A DNA stretch of 64,000 bases from JABMRW01 sp964396965 (lineage in GTDB: Bacteria; Chloroflexota; Dehalococcoidia; Dehalococcoidales; BS750m-G39). Within the stretch, counting starts at the first letter, position 1; each line of letters begins with the position of its first letter. The notes beneath the pieces were generated by a model. It was given only the letters and a program-made list of their open reading frames with translations. It did no database searches and was not told the origin of the DNA. The position numbers and the translations under genes are program-made. The DNA is taken from contig CAYNGD010000009.1 in NCBI GenBank assembly GCA_964396965.1, positions 6,438 to 70,437 on the forward strand. The letters are read 5' to 3'. Below, piece by piece: positions 1-7,456 of the stretch.

Positions 1-1
1 T

Positions 2-463
2 GGCGGCCCGATGCCCACCGAGCTGAACGACGCCACCGGCGAGCTTATCCGGGAGAAGGCGGGCGAGTACGGCACCACCACCGGGCGTGCCCGCCGCTGT
101 GGCTGGTTCGACGCCGTGGCCGCCCGCTTCAGCCGCCGGATTAACGGCCTTACCGGGGCGGTGGTCACCCGCCTCGACATACTGGATATACTGCCTAGCC
201 TGAAGATATGCGTGGGCTACGAGTTAGATGGGAAGACCATTGACTTCCCGGCCAGCGTGGCCGCTCTGGCGCGCTGTAAGCCAATCTATGAGGAGATGCC
301 CGGCTGGCTGACCTCCACCACCGATATCCGCGATTTTAATAAGCTGCCGCTTGAGGCCCGCCGCTATATTAACCGTCTTGAGGAGCTTATCGGCTGCCCG
401 GTGAGCCTTATCTGCGTTGGGCCGGAGCGGGGAGCGGTCATCGAGAAGACGCCTATTTTCTAG
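2..463 (+). CDS. purA: Adenylosuccinate synthetase, C-terminal part (cut by window edge)
   Basis: This is the last 153 residues of adenylosuccinate synthetase, which joins IMP and aspartate using GTP in AMP synthesis. The open frame runs in from position 2 without a start, so the gene is cut by the window edge, not truncated. Visible family signatures are the PTELND segment followed by GEYGTTTGR, the RRCGWFD motif, and the C-terminal KICVGYELDG block; the SLICVGPER ending is typical. An ATG at 11 is internal. The downstream purC/B/E/D/guaA operon is 32 kb away, so purA is not in it. Identity is by recognition of the family; very confident. Confidence 0.95.
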   Translation, partial: GGPMPTELNDATGELIREKAGEYGTTTGRARRCGWFDAVAARFSRRINGLTGAVVTRLDILDILPSLKICVGYELDGKTIDFPASVAALARCKPIYEEMPGWLTSTTDIRDFNKLPLEARRYINRLEELIGCPVSLICVGPERGAVIEKTPIF

Positions 464-498
464 GGTTAAACGTCCTGCTCTTTCTTCGGTCGTTTTGC

Positions 499-640
499 TT
501 CCCATACCCACCCGCCCAAAAGGTTTCACCTTTTAAATAATCTGTAGCCCCTCCCCCCGGAGGGGGGAATTAGCCCCTCTTGTTTTTTTCACTCCCCCTA
601 AAAAGAAATTGATAGAAGTATCACTTCTGTAGTGTGGGAA
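499..640. repeat. Dispersed three-hairpin intergenic element, copy 1
   Basis: The 464-705 gap holds no gene. It holds copy 1 of an element also present at 16850-17010 and 31424-31532. Its ends are TTCCCA (499-504) and the inverted TGGGAA (635-640) with imperfect C-rich/G-rich inner arms. Inside are three small hairpins: AAAAGGT-ttc-ACCTTTT (518-534), a CCCCCC/GGGGGG stem (about 553-566) and AGAAGT-atc-ACTTCT (615-629). Positions 603-632 are identical over 30 bases to 16963-16992. No transposase is encoded, so a MITE-like or REP-like element is inferred. Confidence 0.75.
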
Positions 641-705
641 ATAAGACTTACGTTAAAAGTGGTGGGGGTAGATTCGCTAAAAAACCCTATATCTGCAAGT
701 CAATC

Positions 706-1170
706 TTATATTTTCTTACGAAATACTATCCGGTGCTGACCCGGCCCACTGTAGTCCCTAACTACGGGGACGCCTTCTTCGTCAGGCTCACCGATTAGTT
801 CTAAGCCGAGGCTCTTATGAAAAGCGATTGAAGCGGCATTGCCCTTCGTCGTTATCGCCTTCAGTTCTCGGCAGCCCTTCGACCGGGCAAAATCAATGAA
901 GTGCTGGTAAAGTCGGTGTCCCAGGCCCTTTCCTCGGTAGGCTAGGCGCACGCCGATAAGGTGTACGTAGCCAACGGGGCCCGTTTGGGCGATAAAGCCG
1001 AAGAGATAGGCGACGACTTGTTGGCCTTCTTTGAAAACGAACGCCGAGTTGCCGAATTCGTTGATGAGCATGGGGTGGTGCAGGGGGATGGTGCGCTCGT
1101 CGCCCCAGAAATCGTCAATGTCCCGGAGAATCTGGTCGAAATCCGCCTTGGAACAAAGAGACAGTTCCAT
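706..1170 (-). CDS. GNAT-family N-acetyltransferase
   Basis: A 154-residue GNAT-fold acetyltransferase that would transfer an acetyl group from acetyl-CoA to an unknown amine. The acetyl-CoA pyrophosphate loop is visible as RGKGLGHRL near residue 80, preceded by the beta-4 strand VGYVHLIGVR. It is followed by the ITTKGNAASIAFHKSLG segment typical of the family C-terminal half. Its start lies 10 nt after the dapA stop, making it the last gene of the rpsO-pnp-dapB-asd-dapA transcript. The substrate cannot be told from sequence, and co-transcription with lysine/DAP genes is only suggestive. Confidence 0.85.
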   Translation of the reverse strand: MELSLCSKADFDQILRDIDDFWGDERTIPLHHPMLINEFGNSAFVFKEGQQVVAYLFGFIAQTGPVGYVHLIGVRLAYRGKGLGHRLYQHFIDFARSKGCRELKAITTKGNAASIAFHKSLGLELIGEPDEEGVPVVRDYSGPGQHRIVFRKKI

Positions 1171-1180
1171 CCAGGTCGTT

Positions 1181-2071
1181 CTATTCCTTCAGGTCTATCC
1201 GGTACTTTTTCAGCGTCTCTCTGATTTGGGCCGCCGATTTTTCACTGGGCTCGACCAGGGGCAGGCGGGGCTTGCCCACGTTGAAGCCGATGTGATTCAG
1301 GGCGTATTTCACCGGCGCCGGGTTGGGCTCGATGAATAGCACGTCCACCAGCGGTAGCAATCGGCGGTGAATGGCCGCCGCTTCGGCGATTTTATTATTC
1401 AGAATATAGTCCATCATCTGCTTGATCTGCTTGCCCACCAGGTGGGTGGCCACCCCGATGGTGCCGTAGCCGCCCAAGGCCATGATGTGGAAGGTATCGT
1501 TGTCGTTGCCGCTCCAGACGAGGAAGTCATCGCTAGCGTTGTCCAGCGTCTGCGCCACCAGGCCCATATCGCCGGAGGCCTCCTTGACGCCTATGATGTT
1601 ATCAATCCGGCTCAGCCTGACGATGGTCTCCAGGGACATCTTGATGACCACGCGGCCAGGTATGTTGTACATGATGATGGGCAGGCTGGTGATCTCGGCA
1701 ATGGCCTTGAAGTGCTGGTAGATGCCTTCTTGAGTGGGCTTGTTGTAGTAGGGGACAACGGAGAGGCAGCCGTCAACGCCGACCTTCTCGGCGGCTTTAG
1801 TTGCCGCCACCGCTTCGGTAGTGCTGTTCGAGCCGGTGTAGGCGATGATGTTGCCCCGGCCTCCCAGTGCCGATTTCACCTCGGTAAAGAGGCGTACCTC
1901 CTCCTCGCGGACCAGCGTCGGCGACTCGCCGGTGGTAGCCGCCAGCACCACCCCGTCACTGCCCGAATTAATCAGGGCTAGCGCCAGCTTTTTAGCCTGC
2001 TCGTAGTCGACCTCCCCCCTCTCGTCGAAGGGGGTTACCATAGCCGTTAATAGTCTTCCCAGCGTCTTCAT
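1181..2071 (-). CDS. dapA: 4-Hydroxy-tetrahydrodipicolinate synthase
   Basis: A 296-residue TIM-barrel class I aldolase condensing pyruvate with aspartate semialdehyde in the diaminopimelate/lysine pathway. Catalytic residues are visible: TTGES at 46-50, the Tyr of YNIPGR (about Y135) and the Schiff-base Lys of GVKEASGD (K163). The ATG at 2071 was chosen because it overlaps the asd stop as ATGA, implying translational coupling. An in-frame upstream start at 2095 would add eight residues not seen in the family. It follows asd and dapB, the two enzymes on either side of it in the pathway. Confidence 0.95.
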   Translation of the reverse strand: MKTLGRLLTAMVTPFDERGEVDYEQAKKLALALINSGSDGVVLAATTGESPTLVREEEVRLFTEVKSALGGRGNIIAYTGSNSTTEAVAATKAAEKVGVDGCLSVVPYYNKPTQEGIYQHFKAIAEITSLPIIMYNIPGRVVIKMSLETIVRLSRIDNIIGVKEASGDMGLVAQTLDNASDDFLVWSGNDNDTFHIMALGGYGTIGVATHLVGKQIKQMMDYILNNKIAEAAAIHRRLLPLVDVLFIEPNPAPVKYALNHIGFNVGKPRLPLVEPSEKSAAQIRETLKKYRIDLKE

Positions 2072-3099
2072 TTTCCTGTCTCGGGGTGCAGCCATTCCCT
2101 TTTAATCATCTCTTCGGCAATCTGGACGGCGTTCAGCGCCGCCCCCTTGCGGATGTTGTCGGCGACAATCCACATCACCAGGCCGTTGGGGTGGGAGGCG
2201 TCACGGTGAATACGCCCGACGAAGACCTCGTCGGTGCCGGCGGCGGACCAGGGCTGGGGGTAGAGGCTTATCGCCGGGTCGTCCAGCACCTTGACCCCCG
2301 GCGCCTGGGCCAGGATGCGCTTGGCGTCGTCGGGGGCCATCGGTTGGGAGAACTCGACATGGATGGCCTCGCTGTGGCCGATAAACACCGGCACCCGGAC
2401 GCAGACCGCCGAGATGGCGATATCGGAGGCGTGAATTATCTTCCTGGTCTCCTCCACCATCTTCCACTCCTCTTTGGTGTAATCGTTGTCCAGGAAGACG
2501 TCTATCTCCGGCAATATGTTAAAGGCAATCTGGTGGGGGTAGACGTGGGGGACGGTGGTCTGCCCCTCCAGTACCTGCTTGGACTGCTCGGTGAGCTCCT
2601 CGACGGCAGCCGAGCCGGTGCCCGATACCGCCTGGTAGGTCACCGCCACGATGCGCTTGATGGGGTTGACCTTGTGCAGGGGATAGAGCGCCACCACCAT
2701 CTGTATTGTTGAGCAGTTGGGGTTGGCGATAATCCCCTTGTGCAGTTTGATGTCTTCCGGGTTGACCTCGGGCACCACCAGGGGCACCTTGGGCTCCATG
2801 CGCCAGGCCGAGCTGTTATCAACCACCACCACCCCGGCCTGGGCGGCTATGGGTGAGAAATAGCGGCTTATCTCCGCCCCCGCCGAGAATAGAGCGATAT
2901 CTATATCCTTGAACGAGTTGGGTGCTGTCTCCTTGACCACCAGCTCGTGGTGATTGACAAAGAGCTTCTTACCCGCTGAGCGGTCGGAGGCAAAGAGCTC
3001 AACGGACTGCATCGGGAACTCGCGCTGTTCGAGTACCTTGATGAACTCCTGCCCCACCATACCGGTGGCACCAACGATAGCTACTCTGTATTCCTTCAT
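2068..3099 (-). CDS. asd: Aspartate-semialdehyde dehydrogenase
   Basis: A 343-residue NADP-dependent enzyme that reduces aspartyl-4-phosphate to aspartate semialdehyde. The N-terminal dinucleotide loop is GATGMVG (residues 10-16) and the catalytic cysteine is C129 in the NPNCST motif. The SGTGSAAVEEL region and C-terminal dimerisation domain are of normal length. It overlaps dapB by 4 nt upstream and dapA by 3 nt downstream, so the three DAP genes are translationally linked. It belongs to the bacterial Asd family with the NPNCST signature. Confidence 0.95.
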   Translation of the reverse strand: MKEYRVAIVGATGMVGQEFIKVLEQREFPMQSVELFASDRSAGKKLFVNHHELVVKETAPNSFKDIDIALFSAGAEISRYFSPIAAQAGVVVVDNSSAWRMEPKVPLVVPEVNPEDIKLHKGIIANPNCSTIQMVVALYPLHKVNPIKRIVAVTYQAVSGTGSAAVEELTEQSKQVLEGQTTVPHVYPHQIAFNILPEIDVFLDNDYTKEEWKMVEETRKIIHASDIAISAVCVRVPVFIGHSEAIHVEFSQPMAPDDAKRILAQAPGVKVLDDPAISLYPQPWSAAGTDEVFVGRIHRDASHPNGLVMWIVADNIRKGAALNAVQIAEEMIKREWLHPETGK

Positions 3100-3896
3100 G
3101 GCTCTTTCTCCAGACCCAGAACTGTCTCCAGCCCGTAGACCAGCCCCTTACGCTTGAGCACCTCCCTGATGGCCATCATAACGCCCGGCATATAGCACTC
3201 ACGCCCGATAGTGTCATGGCGTATGGCTAGTGTCTGTCCTGCCCCCCCCAGCAGCACCTCCTGGTGGGCCATTAGTCCCGGCAGGCGCACGCTGTGAATG
3301 GCGACGCCCTCGACCTGTTCCCCCCGCGCCGCCAGTGTCTTGCCCGGCGGTGTGGAGAACGGCTGGCACCTGGCTCTGGCCATAGCCTGGGCGGTAGCTA
3401 TGGCTGTCCCCGAGGGGGCGTCCGCCTTCAGGTGGTGGTGCAACTCGATAATCTCGGCATAATCAAAATATTTGGCGGCAATCCTGGCCAGGTGCATCAT
3501 CAGCACCGCCCCCAGGGCGAAGTTAGGCGCAATCACTATTCCCACCCCTCTGGTCTGGGCCAGGCTCTCAATCTCCTTGATATTATCACTGGTAAGGCCG
3601 CTGGTGCCGGTCACCAGGTTGACCCCCCGCTCGGCGCATAAGCGCACCGCCGGCATCACCGCGCTGGCGGTGGAGAAATCGGCCACCACCTCGGGACCGG
3701 CGTCACCGATAATCTCGGCCAGGTTACGGGAGAGGGGCACCGTCGCCGAGCCGTCGGGGAGGGACAGCTTATCCGTAGCCGCTTTTATATCCGCCGCCCC
3801 CACCAGTTGCATATCGGCCTCAGCGCCCAGGGCGTTGACCAATGTCTGCCCCATCCTGCCCAGGGCGCCGTAAACGGCCACCTTGATTCTCTTCAT
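3096..3896 (-). CDS. dapB: 4-Hydroxy-tetrahydrodipicolinate reductase
   Basis: A 266-residue NAD(P)H-dependent reductase acting directly after DapA. The N-terminal nucleotide loop reads GALGRMGQ, and the catalytic/substrate motif ELHHHLKADAPSGTA is intact, with the HH pair, Lys and DAPSGT. The start overlaps the pnp stop by 4 nt and the end overlaps asd by 4 nt, so its translation is coupled to both neighbours. Its length is normal for the family. Confidence 0.95.
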   Translation of the reverse strand: MKRIKVAVYGALGRMGQTLVNALGAEADMQLVGAADIKAATDKLSLPDGSATVPLSRNLAEIIGDAGPEVVADFSTASAVMPAVRLCAERGVNLVTGTSGLTSDNIKEIESLAQTRGVGIVIAPNFALGAVLMMHLARIAAKYFDYAEIIELHHHLKADAPSGTAIATAQAMARARCQPFSTPPGKTLAARGEQVEGVAIHSVRLPGLMAHQEVLLGGAGQTLAIRHDTIGRECYMPGVMMAIREVLKRKGLVYGLETVLGLEKEP

Positions 3897-6115
3897 CGCC
3901 TCGGTTCCCGGCTTGGCCCCCGGCTGGGCCGGTTATGATAGCTCCCCTTGCTCCGGGGAGGGCGTGAATCGCGCTTCTTAAAGGGGTAGTCCCGGGAGGG
4001 CGATTGCGGTACCCTGGCTCCGGCTTCCCGTGGTTCCTTTTCGAACAGTGCCCGCCGCGACAGGTTTACCCGGCCCATATCGTCGATGCCGATTACCTTG
4101 ACCGTCAGCTCGTCGCCAATCTTGACCTCGTCCTCGACCTTGGCTACCCGGTAGTCGGCCAGCTCGCTGATGTGGACCAGCCCCTCCTTGCCGGGGGCAA
4201 TCTCCACCATAGCGCCGAAGTTTAGTATCCGGCTCACCTTGCCGGTGTAGACGGCGCCAACCTCTATCTCCTTGGTCAGGCTCTCGATGATGTCGATGGC
4301 CTTTTTGGCGGCTTCCTCATTGGTGGCGCCGATAATCACCGTGCCGTCGTTATCAACGTCTATGGTCGTCTTGGTCTCCTCGATAATTGACCTTATCGTC
4401 CTGCCGCCGGTGCCGATGACGGCACCGATCTTGGCCGGGTCGATGGTCATCTTGTACATCCTGGGGGCGTATTTGCTCAGCTCGGGGCGGCTGGCGCTGA
4501 TGGTCTGTTCCATCTTCTCCAGGATGAACAGGCGCGCCTGCCGCGCCTGGGGCAGCGTCTTGTTGACCACCTCCAGGCTCAGGCCCTTGAGCTTGGTGTC
4601 CATCTGCAGGGCGGTTATGCCGTTAGCCGTCCCGGCCACCTTAAAGTCCATATCTCCGTAGTTGTCCTCTATCCCCTGAATATCGGTCAGGATAACATAT
4701 CTGCCATTATCGCCGGTGACCAGCCCCATGGCGATGCCGGCCACATGGGCCCTGGTCGGTATGCCGGCGTCCATCAGGGAGAGGCTGCTGGCGCAGGTAC
4801 TGGCCATAGAGGTGCTGCCGCTGGAGCTTAGGACCTCGGAAACTAATCGTATAGTATAGGGGAAGACCTCGGCCTTGGGCAGCACCGGCTCGATGGCCCG
4901 TTCCACCAGAGCGCCGTGCCCGATTTCGCGCCGCCCCGGCGAGCCGATGCGCCTGGTCTCGCCGCTGGAGAAGGGGGGAAAGTTGTAGTGGTGGATGAAG
5001 CGCTTGCTCTCCTCTATGCCCAGCCCGTCCAGCATCTGCTCCTTGCCGACCGAGCCCAGGGTGGTGATGGTCAGCACCTGGGTCTGCCCCCGGGTGAACA
5101 GCGCCGAGCCGTGGGTGCGGGGCAGCAGCCCCACCTCACAACTGATGGGGCGGACATCGGTTAGGCTGCGCCCGTCGATGCGCTTGCTTTTGTCGAGCAG
5201 GTCGCTCCTTATCGCCGCCCTGATTTTTGAGTCGAGGGCGGCGCTGATGTCTGCCTCCGGGAATGACTCGCCCAGCTTTTCTGTTAGCTCTTTCTTGAGC
5301 TCGGCTAGCTCGTGCTCCCGCTGTGACTTCTCCGGCTGGCCCAGCGCCTGGGCGAGCTTATCGTCAGCCAGGGGCGAGATTGCCGCCAGCACCTCAGGTT
5401 TAATCTCGCTTACCGGTGCCTCCAGTTTGGGCTGGCCCACCGCCTTCTGGAGCTGTTCCTGGAGCCGGATGATGGGCTGGTTGGCCTGGTGGCCGAACTC
5501 TATCCCTTTAAGGACAATATCCTCCGGGGCCTCTTTGGCTCCGGCCTCTATCATCACGATGGCCTCTCTGGTGCTGGCCACCACCAGGTCGAGCTGGCTT
5601 TCTTCAAGCTGGGCCAGGGTGGGGTTTAAGACCATCTCGCCGTTGATATAGCCAACGTGGACGGCGCTCACCGGGCCCTCAAACGGTACCGGCGATATTG
5701 AGAGCGCCGCCGAGCCGCCGATGACGGCCAGTATGTCCGGGTCGTTCTCCTGGTCGGCGGAAAGTACGGTGATGATGAGCTGAATCTCGTTGCGCCAGGC
5801 CTTGGGCAAGAGCGGGCGTATCGGCCGGTCGGTGAGGCGGCTGGCCAGGGTCGCCTCCTGGCTGGGCCGCCCCTCCCGGCGGATGAAGCCGCCCGGTATC
5901 TTGCCGGCGGCGTAGAGCCTCTCCTCGTAGTCAACGGTCAGGGGCAGAAAGTCCACCCCCTCCCGCGGCTTCTCGCTGGTGCAGGCGGTGACCAGGACGA
6001 CGGTATCCCCGTAGCGGGCGGTTACCGCCCCGCTGGCCTGTCCGGCCAGCTTGCCGGTCTCGATGACCAGCCTTCTACCACCGACCTCAATTTCAAAAGA
6101 ACTAGGTGTCTCCAA
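3893..6115 (-). CDS. pnp: Polynucleotide phosphorylase
   Basis: A 740-residue 3'-5' phosphorolytic exoribonuclease. Order of domains: first RNase PH domain, alpha-helical linker (about 240-320), second RNase PH domain with the FPPFSSGETRR and SSSGSTSMAS blocks, KH domain around IGAVIGTGGRTIRSI, then S1 domain ending at VNLSRRAL and a basic Arg/Pro-rich tail. The start is TTG at 6115 behind a GGAGGAGG ribosome site. It sits between rpsO and dapB; rpsO-pnp linkage is common in bacteria. Full length, no broken motif seen. Confidence 0.97.
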   Translation of the reverse strand: METPSSFEIEVGGRRLVIETGKLAGQASGAVTARYGDTVVLVTACTSEKPREGVDFLPLTVDYEERLYAAGKIPGGFIRREGRPSQEATLASRLTDRPIRPLLPKAWRNEIQLIITVLSADQENDPDILAVIGGSAALSISPVPFEGPVSAVHVGYINGEMVLNPTLAQLEESQLDLVVASTREAIVMIEAGAKEAPEDIVLKGIEFGHQANQPIIRLQEQLQKAVGQPKLEAPVSEIKPEVLAAISPLADDKLAQALGQPEKSQREHELAELKKELTEKLGESFPEADISAALDSKIRAAIRSDLLDKSKRIDGRSLTDVRPISCEVGLLPRTHGSALFTRGQTQVLTITTLGSVGKEQMLDGLGIEESKRFIHHYNFPPFSSGETRRIGSPGRREIGHGALVERAIEPVLPKAEVFPYTIRLVSEVLSSSGSTSMASTCASSLSLMDAGIPTRAHVAGIAMGLVTGDNGRYVILTDIQGIEDNYGDMDFKVAGTANGITALQMDTKLKGLSLEVVNKTLPQARQARLFILEKMEQTISASRPELSKYAPRMYKMTIDPAKIGAVIGTGGRTIRSIIEETKTTIDVDNDGTVIIGATNEEAAKKAIDIIESLTKEIEVGAVYTGKVSRILNFGAMVEIAPGKEGLVHISELADYRVAKVEDEVKIGDELTVKVIGIDDMGRVNLSRRALFEKEPREAGARVPQSPSRDYPFKKRDSRPPRSKGSYHNRPSRGPSREPRR

Positions 6116-6137
6116 TTTTCCTCCTCCGCTTCAGGTG

Positions 6138-6401
6138 TTACTTGCGCAGCCCGAGTCGGGCGATCAGGTTGCGGTAGCGGTCGACATCTTCCCGGCGGAG
6201 GTAGGCAAGCAGTCTTCGTCTCTGTCCCACCAGCTTCAGTAGCCCCCGCTGGGTGTGGTAGTCGTGCCGGTTGGCCGCCATGTGCCCGGTCAACTGGTTT
6301 ATCCTCTCGGTGAGCAGGGCTACCTGAACCTCGGTCGAGCCGGTGTCCCCTTTGTGAAGCTCGAATTTGTTTATTATTTCTGTCTTTTTCTCTTTTCCCA
6401 A
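6138..6401 (-). CDS. rpsO: 30S ribosomal protein S15
   Basis: Ribosomal protein S15, binding 16S rRNA in the small-subunit platform. Signatures include GDTGSTEVQVALLTERI, LTGHM and the HDYHTQRGLLKLVGQRRRLL block. An upstream ATG at 6437 would add twelve unrelated residues. The TTG at 6401 is preferred: it follows the ribosome site AGAGGTAG at good spacing and gives 87 residues, close to the usual 88-89. It heads the operon leading to pnp and the DAP genes. S15 often represses its own mRNA, but no such site was identified here. Confidence 0.95.
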   Translation of the reverse strand: MGKEKKTEIINKFELHKGDTGSTEVQVALLTERINQLTGHMAANRHDYHTQRGLLKLVGQRRRLLAYLRREDVDRYRNLIARLGLRK

Positions 6402-6440
6402 GTTATCTACCTCTAAGCTAATAATACTATAAAACAACAG

Positions 6441-6469
6441 ATTATAACATAACTATAGGCGGCTGTAAA
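6441..6469 (-). promoter_or_regulatory. Promoter of the rpsO-pnp-dapB-asd-dapA operon
   Basis: On the minus strand a TTTACA box (6464-6469) is followed after 17 nt by TATAAT (6441-6446), with TG one base before the -10. The predicted transcript starts near 6434, giving a leader of about 33 nt that carries the rpsO ribosome site. Confidence 0.7.
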
Positions 6470-6653
6470 TTATTCGTTTATCTTCCCGTACCCGCCCGCC
6501 CTCATAAGCTGCGCTTCTAGCACTTGCTGCCCCCCACTGGGAGATTCAGTTTCCCAAGAGTGCAGTATAACTTAATGGGGCGTTTAAGAGGGTTGTAAGG
6601 GAGGGGGATACAGGGGGTGGGTTGTTAAGTAAATTACTAGCGAACATAATCAC

Positions 6654-6682
6654 TTGACTTTGCGAAAATTTGGGTGTATAGT
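6654..6682 (+). promoter_or_regulatory. Promoter of the first zinc-ribbon gene
   Basis: TTGACT (6654-6659), a 17-nt spacer and TATAGT (6677-6682). The start site should lie near 6689. This leaves a leader of about 150 nt before the ATG at 6842, unusually long for this window. Confidence 0.65.
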
Positions 6683-6688
6683 TGCGCT

Positions 6689-6841
6689 GGATTAGCTACC
6701 TTGGTTAAGTGTGGTCTAAGCTTGACCCCCGGTAAGGCGGGGGACCCTCAGTATTACAGCCTGACGATACGGCAGGGGTTTGGGAGCCAGAGACTGCAAC
6801 GATGACAAGGGACTAACAAAATACCATAGGAGGTGCAGTTA
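6689..6841 (+). promoter_or_regulatory. Long, probably structured 5' leader
   Basis: The region 6689-6841 between the promoter and the zinc-ribbon ATG contains several short inverted repeats: GGTC/GACC around an AAGCTT centre, a CCCCC/GGGGG stem near 6725-6745, and CCTG/CAGG near 6762-6776. It ends in a strong AGGAGGTG ribosome site. It matches no riboswitch class I know, and a regulatory role is inferred only from length and pairing. The rest of the gap (6470-6653) holds a weak relative of the dispersed element's arm at about 6483 and nothing else I could identify. Confidence 0.35.
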
Positions 6842-7135
6842 ATGGCTCTGGAAGACAAGACCCTCGTATGCCGTGACTGCGGACAGGAATTCCTCTTTAC
6901 CACCGGTGAGCAGGAGTTCTATCAATCCCATGGGTTACAGAATGAACCCAGCCGTTGCCCGGAGTGCCGGGCGTCCCGGCGCAAGGAGCGCTGGGGCAAT
7001 TACAATCAGCCCAGGCAGATGTTCAAGGCGGTCTGTGCCGAGTGTGGCGTTGAGACCACGGTGCCCTTTGAGCCTAGAGAAGGGCGGCCGGTCTACTGCC
7101 GGGACTGCTACACCAAGCAGAAACAGTCTAGTTAG
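6842..7135 (+). CDS. Zinc-ribbon domain protein (paralogue of 13065-13370)
   Basis: A 97-residue protein with two zinc-binding modules. The N-terminal treble-clef part has CRDCG, then CPECR about 30 residues later; the C-terminal ribbon has CAECG and CRDCY flanking the PFEPREGRPVYC block. This matches the 'probable zinc-ribbon domain' family found across Chloroflexota and other phyla, often annotated as CxxC-x(n)-CxxC kinase-like. The ATG at 6842 has AGGAGGTG at proper spacing; an in-frame GTG at 6833 lies inside that site. Function unknown; nucleic-acid or ribosome association is plausible. A paralogue lies at 13065-13370. Confidence 0.85.
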   Translation: MALEDKTLVCRDCGQEFLFTTGEQEFYQSHGLQNEPSRCPECRASRRKERWGNYNQPRQMFKAVCAECGVETTVPFEPREGRPVYCRDCYTKQKQSS

Positions 7136-7162
7136 TCCCTAGCGAGTTACCAGTTATATATC

Positions 7163-7456
7163 ATGCATGTCGCTATCTGTCAGGTTAAGCTACGCTTTCC
7201 TGAGAACCAGTCGCTTAAGGGTAAGCGGCAGGTATTGAAGTCTATCATTACCCGCCTCAGAAACAAGTGCAACATCTCCGTGGCCGAGGTTGACGATAAT
7301 GACCTCTGGCAGCTGGCCACCCTGGGTCTCAGCTGTATCAGCAACGACCGGCGGCATGCCAATGAGATGCTTTCCCACGCCGTTGACTTTATCGTCAACG
7401 GCCGCTTTGAGGTGGAGATACTGGACTATGCGATTGAGATTCTCCCCGTTAATTGA
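7163..7456 (+). CDS. DUF503 family protein (YlxP-like)
   Basis: A 97-residue protein of the DUF503 family, recognised by the CQVKLRFPENQSLKGKR start, the LKGKRQVLKSII helix, the VAEVDDNDLWQ segment and the LGLSCISND stretch. YlxP of Bacillus lies near infB/rbfA, and the family is thought to act around ribosome assembly, but its activity is not established. The gene is 27 nt after the zinc-ribbon gene. Its stop overlaps a possible TTG start of the helicase. No clear ribosome site was seen. Confidence 0.85.
   Translation: MHVAICQVKLRFPENQSLKGKRQVLKSIITRLRNKCNISVAEVDDNDLWQLATLGLSCISNDRRHANEMLSHAVDFIVNGRFEVEILDYAIEILPVN

Noticed and set aside
6483..6640. Possible fourth copy of the dispersed element (TTCCCGTACCCGCCCGCCC arm)
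   Set aside because: Only the left arm is similar. The small hairpins and the TGGGAA end are missing, so it may be a decayed copy or chance similarity.
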